In this document: piece by piece, positions 6,371-10,486 of the stretch
Numbering within the stretch: the first letter of the stretch is position 1
Layout: each line of letters opens with the position of its first letter
Assembly (NCBI GenBank): GCA_946056785.1
Contig: CAMGKS010000033.1
Span: 1-10,486, forward strand
Direction: 5' to 3'
DNA length: 10,486 bases
Source: an uncultured Clostridia bacterium
GTDB lineage: Bacteria; Bacillota; Clostridia; Christensenellales; CAG-917
Position numbers and translations under genes: made by a program
The notes under the pieces: generated by a model
Database searches by the model: none
Told to the model about the DNA's origin: nothing
The model's input: the letters and a program-made list of their open reading frames with translations, nothing else

Positions 6371-7188
6371 ATCTCCTCCACGAGTTCGTTCGATTGCAAA
6401 ATATCTTCGCTGACTTTTATGCCTCTTTCTATCAGCATATTCCTGAACTTAGCGACGGGCGGCAAATCTAATTTTGCCCTTTTTAAAATCTCGACGTCTT
6501 TGAAAAGTTCTTTCGGCGTTCCGTCGAAAACCAATTGTCCGTCGTTAAGCGCCAAAACTCTGTCTCCCATAACCACTTCGTCCATATTGTGAGTTATGTT
6601 TATTACCGTAATTCCCTGTGCGTTGAGCTTTTTTGCAACGGACATAACTTCTCCCCTGCCTTTAGGGTCAAGCATGCTGGTAGCTTCGTCGAATATTAAA
6701 ATTTCAGGTTCCATGCTAAGTACGCCGGCTATCGCAATACGCTGTTTTTGTCCGCCGCTTAGTTTAGAAGCCGTTGCATGGCGGTATTCGCTCATTCCCA
6801 CGGTATCCAATGCCGACGCAACTCTTATTTCGATTTCTTCAGGAGGCACTCCGAGATTTTCAGGCCCGAAGGCAATATCGTCTTCTACAATCGTTGCCAC
6901 CATCTGATTGTCGGGATTCTGAAACACCATTCCCGCCCTCTTCCTTATTTCAAAAATAGTGTCTTCGTTTTTGGTGTCGTATCCACACACGGTAACCTTG
7001 CCAGACGACGGTTCGAAAAGTCCGTTCAACAATTTTGCAAGAGTTGATTTTCCGCAGCCGTTTCTGCCAACGACAGATACGAATTCTCCCTTTTCTATAA
7101 CAAAAGAAATGCCTTTGAGAGCATACACGGCATTCTCCTCTTTCTTTGAATATGAAAATTTTACGTTTTTAACTTCTTCCTGCGACAT
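6352..7188 (-). CDS. ecfA1: Energy-coupling factor ATP-binding protein EcfA1
   Basis: First gene of the ECF operon and partner ATPase of EcfA2. The 278 residues contain an A-loop aromatic near Tyr13 (KFSYSK), Walker A GRNGCGKST (41-49), the Q-loop FQNPDNQMVATIVEDDIAFGPENLG (89-113), which is characteristic of EcfA1, the signature LSGGQKQR (143-150), Walker B ILIFDE (163-168) with Glu168, D-loop SMLDP (171-175) and switch His200. All catalytic residues are present. No Shine-Dalgarno precedes the ATG. Instead a promoter -10 box ends six bases before it, so the mRNA may be leaderless. An internal GTG (Val21, 7126-7128) has a GAGGAG six bases upstream, but starting there would remove the A-loop strand, so I keep the ATG. 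The gene overlaps ecfA2 by 19 bases. Confidence 0.95.
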   Translation of the reverse strand: MSQEEVKNVKFSYSKKEENAVYALKGISFVIEKGEFVSVVGRNGCGKSTLAKLLNGLFEPSSGKVTVCGYDTKNEDTIFEIRKRAGMVFQNPDNQMVATIVEDDIAFGPENLGVPPEEIEIRVASALDTVGMSEYRHATASKLSGGQKQRIAIAGVLSMEPEILIFDEATSMLDPKGRGEVMSVAKKLNAQGITVINITHNMDEVVMGDRVLALNDGQLVFDGTPKELFKDVEILKRAKLDLPPVAKFRNMLIERGIKVSEDILQSNELVEEIWQLLK

Positions 7189-7194
7189 AAGTGC

Positions 7195-7223
7195 ATTATA
7201 ACATCACAAGCCGATTTTGACAA
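7195..7223 (-). promoter_or_regulatory. Promoter of the ecf-truA operon, abutting the ATG
   Basis: TTGTCA (7218-7223), a 17-base spacer and a perfect TATAAT (7195-7200) preceded by the extended TG lie on the minus strand. Exactly six bases separate the -10 from the ecfA1 ATG, so the predicted first transcribed base is the A of the start codon. Confidence 0.82.
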
Positions 7224-7250
7224 TTTTTTATAACCTGTTTTATTCGCCGT

Positions 7251-7267
7251 TTTGCAAGAGTTGCAAA
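7251..7267. promoter_or_regulatory. Operator-like palindrome upstream of the ecf promoter
   Basis: TTTGCAA and TTGCAAA are perfect seven-base arms around GAG, centred about 36 bases upstream of the ecfA1 -35. The symmetric form is that of a dimeric regulator site. Two shorter dyads follow, CGTTAACG (7285-7292) and CGTTT-AC-AAACG (7295-7306). The regulator is unknown. Confidence 0.4.
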
Positions 7268-7363
7268 TAAACGCTTTGCACAATCGTTAACGGACGTTTA
7301 CAAACGGCTCTCTTTTATCTTTCACGTTAGTTTTTGAGCACGCTTATGCACGTTTAAAAAACT

Positions 7364-7490
7364 ATTTTCGCTTTAAATTTATTTTCGCCTTAAATTTATT
7401 TTCGCCTTAAATTTGTTTTCGCTTTAAATTTGTTTCGCTTTAAATTTGTTTTCGCTTTAAATTTGTTTCGCTTTAAATTTGTTTCGCTTT
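7364..7490. repeat. Tandem array of a 16/17-bp unit, seven copies plus a partial
   Basis: Seven uninterrupted copies of TTTTCGCTTTAAATTTG-like units run from 7364 to 7480, and a truncated eighth continues to 7490. Copies 1-3 begin with A and copies 4-7 with G; copies 2 and 3 share CGCCTT. Unit lengths are 17, 17, 17, 17, 16, 17, 16. The 33-base pair 4+5 (7415-7447) is identical to 6+7 (7448-7480), evidence of a recent duplication of a two-unit block. There are no spacers, so it is not a CRISPR. Confidence 0.93.
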
Positions 7491-7609
7491 CTATCCGCAT
7501 TTACCTGAAATCATGCCGTAGGACAAGTTTAAATTGAAAATGCGTAAAGTTAATTACGATTACGCCACGGCTACGCTATTAATTGGCAATAAACTTATTT
7601 ATATTTATT

Positions 7610-7661
7610 CTCTTTATTATTTGACTTAAATTATTTATAGAATTATAATAACGATAAAGAG
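7610..7661. repeat. Inverted repeat bracketing the PFOR promoter
   Basis: CTCTTTAT (7610-7617) and ATAAAGAG (7654-7661) are perfect eight-base arms placed just upstream of the -35 and at the predicted transcription start. A second pair, TTATTAT (7614-7620) and ATAATAA (7645-7651), is nested inside. The AT-rich setting raises the odds of chance. Confidence 0.4.
7621..7649 (+). promoter_or_regulatory. Promoter of the PFOR gene
   Basis: TTGACT (7621-7626), a 17-base spacer and a perfect TATAAT (7644-7649) form a strong sigma-A promoter. Transcription should begin near 7656, leaving a leader of about 34 nt with GGAGGT (7680-7685) four bases before the ATG. A small AT-rich fold (GAG 7659-7661 with CTC 7677-7679) abuts the ribosome site. 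Confidence 0.88.
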
Positions 7662-7689
7662 TAAATTTAGATAAATCTCGGAGGTATTT

Positions 7690-10486
7690 ATGAAAAAAAT
7701 GACTATCGACGGCAACACCGCTGCAGCTCACGTAGCTTATGCGTTTTCTGACGTTGCCGCCATCTACCCTATCACTCCTTCGTCGCCTATGGCGGAAAAC
7801 TGCGACGAATGGGCAGGTCAAGGAAGAAAAAACCTTATGGGCAACGTTCTCAAAATTGCTGAAATGGAATCTGAAGCAGGTGCGGCAGGCGCCGTCCACG
7901 GCTCTCTTGCCGCCGGTGCATTGACAAGCACTTTCACGGCAAGCCAAGGCTTACTCCTTATGATCCCTAACATGTACAAAATCGCCGGTGAATTGCTCCC
8001 GTCGGTTTTCCACGTATCGGCAAGAAGCGTTGCGGGTCATGCGCTTAATATTTTCGGCGACCATTCGGACGTTATGGCTTGCCGTCAGACAGGTTTTGCT
8101 ATGCTCGCTTCAAACAGCGTACAGGAAGTTATGGACTTATCGCTTGTAGCTCATTTGTCCACTCTCGAATCGAGCGTTCCGTTTATCAGTTTCTTCGATG
8201 GTTTCAGAACCTCTCACGAAGTTAGCAAAATCGACGGAATCGAATACGACGAAATGAAACAACTTGTCGATTTCAAGAAAATCGAAGAATTCAGAAAACG
8301 TGCTTTGAACCCTGAACATCCGCATCAACAAGGCACTGCTCAAAACCCTGATATCTACTTCCAGAACAGAGAAGCTTCAAATAAATATTACGACGCTGTT
8401 CCTGCAATCGTTCAGGCACAAATGGATAAAGTTTCCGCTCTCACGGGCAGAAAATACAATCTTGTAGATTACTATGGCGCAAAAGACGCAGACAGAGTTA
8501 TCGTTATCATGGGCTCGGGTGCCGAAGCCGCAGAAGAAACGGTTGATTATCTCAACGCAAAAGGCGAAAAAGTCGGACTTGTCAAAGTAAGACTTTTCAG
8601 ACCTTTCCCGGCAGACGCATTGGTAAACGCTATTCCTGCAAGCGTTAAGACTATCACGGTTATGGACAGAACAAAGGAACCGGGCGCTCAAGGCGAACCT
8701 CTCTACATCGACGTTGTTGCCGCATTAGCCGACAAAGGCGTCAAGAAAGAAGTTCTTTGCGGACGTTACGGTATCGGCAGCAAGGAATTCAATCCTTCGA
8801 TGGTCAACGCAATCTATGCAAACATGAAAGGCGAAAAGAAGAACCGCTTTACAATCGGCATCACCGACGACGTCACCTTCCATTCGCTTGCCGTAACGGA
8901 AAAAATCGACGCTTCCGACAAGAGTACCGTTTCCTGCAAATTCTACGGCCTCGGTTCTGACGGAACGGTCGGTGCAAACAAAAACAGCATTAAGATTATC
9001 GGCGACCACACTGATAAATACGCTCAGGCATATTTCGCATACGACTCGAAGAAATCAGGCGGTATAACGATTTCTCACCTCCGTTTCTCAGACAAACCTA
9101 TCCGTAGCACGTATCTTATCGACCAGGCAGACTTCATTGCTTGCCACAACGAATCATACGTTCTCCGTTACGATATGTTAAGCGACCTTAAAGACGGCGG
9201 TACTTTCCTTCTTAACTCGCAATGGACTCCGGAAGAAATGGAAACAAAACTTCCTGCTTCCATGAAAAACATGATTGCTAAAAAGCACGTCAAATTCTAT
9301 ACGCTCGACGGTCTTAAAGTCGTAACGGCACTTGGCACTACAAAAGGCGTCAACACCGTTATGCAAGCTGCCTTCTTCAAACTTGCAAACATCATTCCTT
9401 ACGAAGACGCAGAGCGTTATATGAAAGAAAAAATTAAACTTACTTACGGCAAAAAAGGCGACGCGATCGTCAATATGAACTATGCTTGCGTAGACAACGC
9501 AATCAAAGAACTTGTCGAAGTAAAATATCCTGAAAGCTGGGCTACCACTACAACCGGTGCCGCTCCTCTTAAAGTTGCCGACGACGAATATTTCAGAACG
9601 TTTATCGCTCCGATAGCCGCACAAGAAGGCGACAAGCTTCCTGTTTCGGCATTCAATCCTAACGGTTACGTACCTACCGGCACAACCAAATTCGAAAAAC
9701 GCGGTATCGCCGTTTCCGTTCCTTCATGGGACCCTACAAAGTGTATTCAATGTAACCAATGCTCGCTTGTATGTCCTCACGCTTGTATCCGCCCTGTTTT
9801 GTCAAACGATTTGCAAAACAAGCCGGAAAGCTTTATCACAAAACCTGCAACAGGTTTTGCCGGATATGAGTTCCGTATTCAAGTCAGCCCATACGACTGT
9901 ACCGGATGTAAAAACTGCGTTGCCGTATGTCCTTCAAAAGAGAAAGCTCTCACGATGATTCCTCTTGACGACTCGATCGAAAAGGAAGCTGCAAACTGGG
10001 AATATTTAGAATCGCTTAAAGAAACAACGGCTGAACTTAAATCTATGAACGTCAAGAACAGCCAGTTCAAGAAGCCGCTCTTCGAATTCTCGGGCGCTTG
10101 CGCAGGATGCGGCGAAACTCCTTACGTAAAACTTATGTCACAGCTTTTCGGCGACAGAATGCTCGTTGCAAACGCAACCGGATGTAGCTCGATTTACGGC
10201 GGCTCTGCTCCTACCTGCCCATACACAACGAACGATAAAGGACGCGGACCTGCTTGGGCAAACAGCTTGTTCGAAGACAACGCCGAATTCGGCTACGGCA
10301 TGAATCTTGCATATACGACAAGAAGAAACATTCTCGAAGGATATGCAAAACAACTTCTCGAAGCAAAAGTATCTGACGATTTCAAAGCTGCTTTGAACGC
10401 ATGGATAGAAGGAAAAGACGACGCAAAAGCAAGCGAAGCTGCTCGTGACCAAATCGTTGCTCTTCTTCCTGCCGAATTAAAGAACG
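7690..10486 (+). CDS. nifJ: Pyruvate:ferredoxin oxidoreductase, partial (3' end outside)
   Basis: PFOR oxidises pyruvate with CoA to acetyl-CoA and CO2 and reduces ferredoxin, in the cytosol, using thiamine diphosphate and three 4Fe-4S clusters. The frame is open for 932 codons of an expected 1170-1200. Domain I carries YPITPSSPMAE (26-36), Glu62 and Arg112, which match the active-site Thr31, Glu64 and Arg114 of the Desulfovibrio africanus enzyme. A transketolase-like domain II follows (about 270-340, with DRTKEPGAQGEPLY), then the gamma domain with GSDGTVGANKNS (422-433), the EKR motif (669-671) and two ferredoxin motifs (Cys685/688/691/695 and Cys737/740/743/747). Cys804, Cys807 and Cys832 are three ligands of the proximal cluster; the fourth and the TPP-binding GDG motif lie beyond the edge. 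Abundant C-ending codons (AAC, GAC, GGC) fit high expression. The symbol implies no link to nitrogen fixation. Confidence 0.97.
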   Translation, partial: MKKMTIDGNTAAAHVAYAFSDVAAIYPITPSSPMAENCDEWAGQGRKNLMGNVLKIAEMESEAGAAGAVHGSLAAGALTSTFTASQGLLLMIPNMYKIAGELLPSVFHVSARSVAGHALNIFGDHSDVMACRQTGFAMLASNSVQEVMDLSLVAHLSTLESSVPFISFFDGFRTSHEVSKIDGIEYDEMKQLVDFKKIEEFRKRALNPEHPHQQGTAQNPDIYFQNREASNKYYDAVPAIVQAQMDKVSALTGRKYNLVDYYGAKDADRVIVIMGSGAEAAEETVDYLNAKGEKVGLVKVRLFRPFPADALVNAIPASVKTITVMDRTKEPGAQGEPLYIDVVAALADKGVKKEVLCGRYGIGSKEFNPSMVNAIYANMKGEKKNRFTIGITDDVTFHSLAVTEKIDASDKSTVSCKFYGLGSDGTVGANKNSIKIIGDHTDKYAQAYFAYDSKKSGGITISHLRFSDKPIRSTYLIDQADFIACHNESYVLRYDMLSDLKDGGTFLLNSQWTPEEMETKLPASMKNMIAKKHVKFYTLDGLKVVTALGTTKGVNTVMQAAFFKLANIIPYEDAERYMKEKIKLTYGKKGDAIVNMNYACVDNAIKELVEVKYPESWATTTTGAAPLKVADDEYFRTFIAPIAAQEGDKLPVSAFNPNGYVPTGTTKFEKRGIAVSVPSWDPTKCIQCNQCSLVCPHACIRPVLSNDLQNKPESFITKPATGFAGYEFRIQVSPYDCTGCKNCVAVCPSKEKALTMIPLDDSIEKEAANWEYLESLKETTAELKSMNVKNSQFKKPLFEFSGACAGCGETPYVKLMSQLFGDRMLVANATGCSSIYGGSAPTCPYTTNDKGRGPAWANSLFEDNAEFGYGMNLAYTTRRNILEGYAKQLLEAKVSDDFKAALNAWIEGKDDAKASEAARDQIVALLPAELKN

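Larger units (their letters stand above)
7224..7609. other. Divergent intergenic region between ecfA1 and the PFOR gene
   Basis: No gene is supported on either strand. The region holds the palindromes at 7251-7306, a 16/17-bp tandem repeat array at 7364-7490, and about 120 further bases before the PFOR promoter. I see no tRNA, riboswitch or terminator. Confidence 0.6.

Noticed and set aside
7126..7128. GTG at Val21 as the true ecfA1 start
   Set aside because: It has a good GAGGAG upstream, but starting there would delete the A-loop strand conserved in ABC ATPases. The GAG GAG codons encode Glu-Glu in normal coding sequence.
7364..7490. Possible CRISPR array
   Set aside because: The units abut with no spacers, are only 16-17 bases long, and no cas genes are present.
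9178..9624. 148-codon minus-strand open frame, with others at 7579-7947, 8377-8691 and 10138-10452
   Set aside because: All are antisense to the clear, uninterrupted PFOR gene and show no family motif.
7690..10486. PFOR as part of a nitrogen-fixation system because of the nifJ symbol
   Set aside because: No nif genes are present, and in anaerobic Bacillota this enzyme serves general pyruvate metabolism.

Overview
The window looks like chromosomal DNA of an AT-rich, low-GC Gram-positive anaerobe, most likely a clostridium-like member of the Bacillota, possibly from a gut or another anoxic habitat. The reasons are the gene order ecfA1-ecfA2-ecfT-truA-rplM-rpsI, consensus sigma-A-type promoters, strong GGAGG ribosome binding sites, a single-chain pyruvate:ferredoxin oxidoreductase (PFOR), the non-mevalonate isoprenoid enzyme IspD, and a BspA-type leucine-rich-repeat protein. 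Genus and species cannot be named from this sequence.

Layout. From 1 to 7188 every gene is on the minus strand; from 7690 to the right edge one large gene is on the plus strand. Positions 1-265 hold a strong bidirectional-looking hairpin (23-55) and a T-rich low-complexity tract. A cytoplasmic LRR_5-type repeat protein (266-1114) lies downstream of ispD (1351-2025), which has its own promoter (2136-2164), a leader of about 100 nt and an AT-only dyad over its -35. A stretch of about 540 nt (2171-2713) holds no gene I can support. Next come rpsI and rplM (2752-3646), with a clear intrinsic terminator, a consensus promoter (3736-3764) and a structured leader that can pair with the rplM Shine-Dalgarno. 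The overlapping transport/tRNA operon ecfA1-ecfA2-ecfT-truA follows (7188 down to 3908). The intergenic region 7189-7689 separates it from the divergent PFOR gene (7690 to beyond 10486), which runs off the window after 932 codons.

How the genes work together. EcfA1, EcfA2 and EcfT form the ATP-driven energizing module of an energy-coupling-factor vitamin importer; no substrate-binding S component is in the window, so this is probably a shared module serving S components encoded elsewhere. TruA (tRNA pseudouridine 38-40), L13 and S9 tie the cluster to translation. PFOR supplies acetyl-CoA and reduced ferredoxin for anaerobic metabolism. IspD makes CDP-methylerythritol for isoprenoids and uses CTP.

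I found no clear undescribed system, mobile element, CRISPR array or defence locus. The observations most worth a second look are regulatory: (1) an almost perfect promoter whose predicted start site falls on the A of the ecfA1 ATG, with no Shine-Dalgarno, suggesting a leaderless operon; (2) an rplM leader with two mutually exclusive helices, one of which masks the Shine-Dalgarno; (3) a 7.5-copy, 16/17-bp tandem repeat with higher-order 33-bp structure between two divergent promoters; and (4) several dyads placed on or beside promoters.
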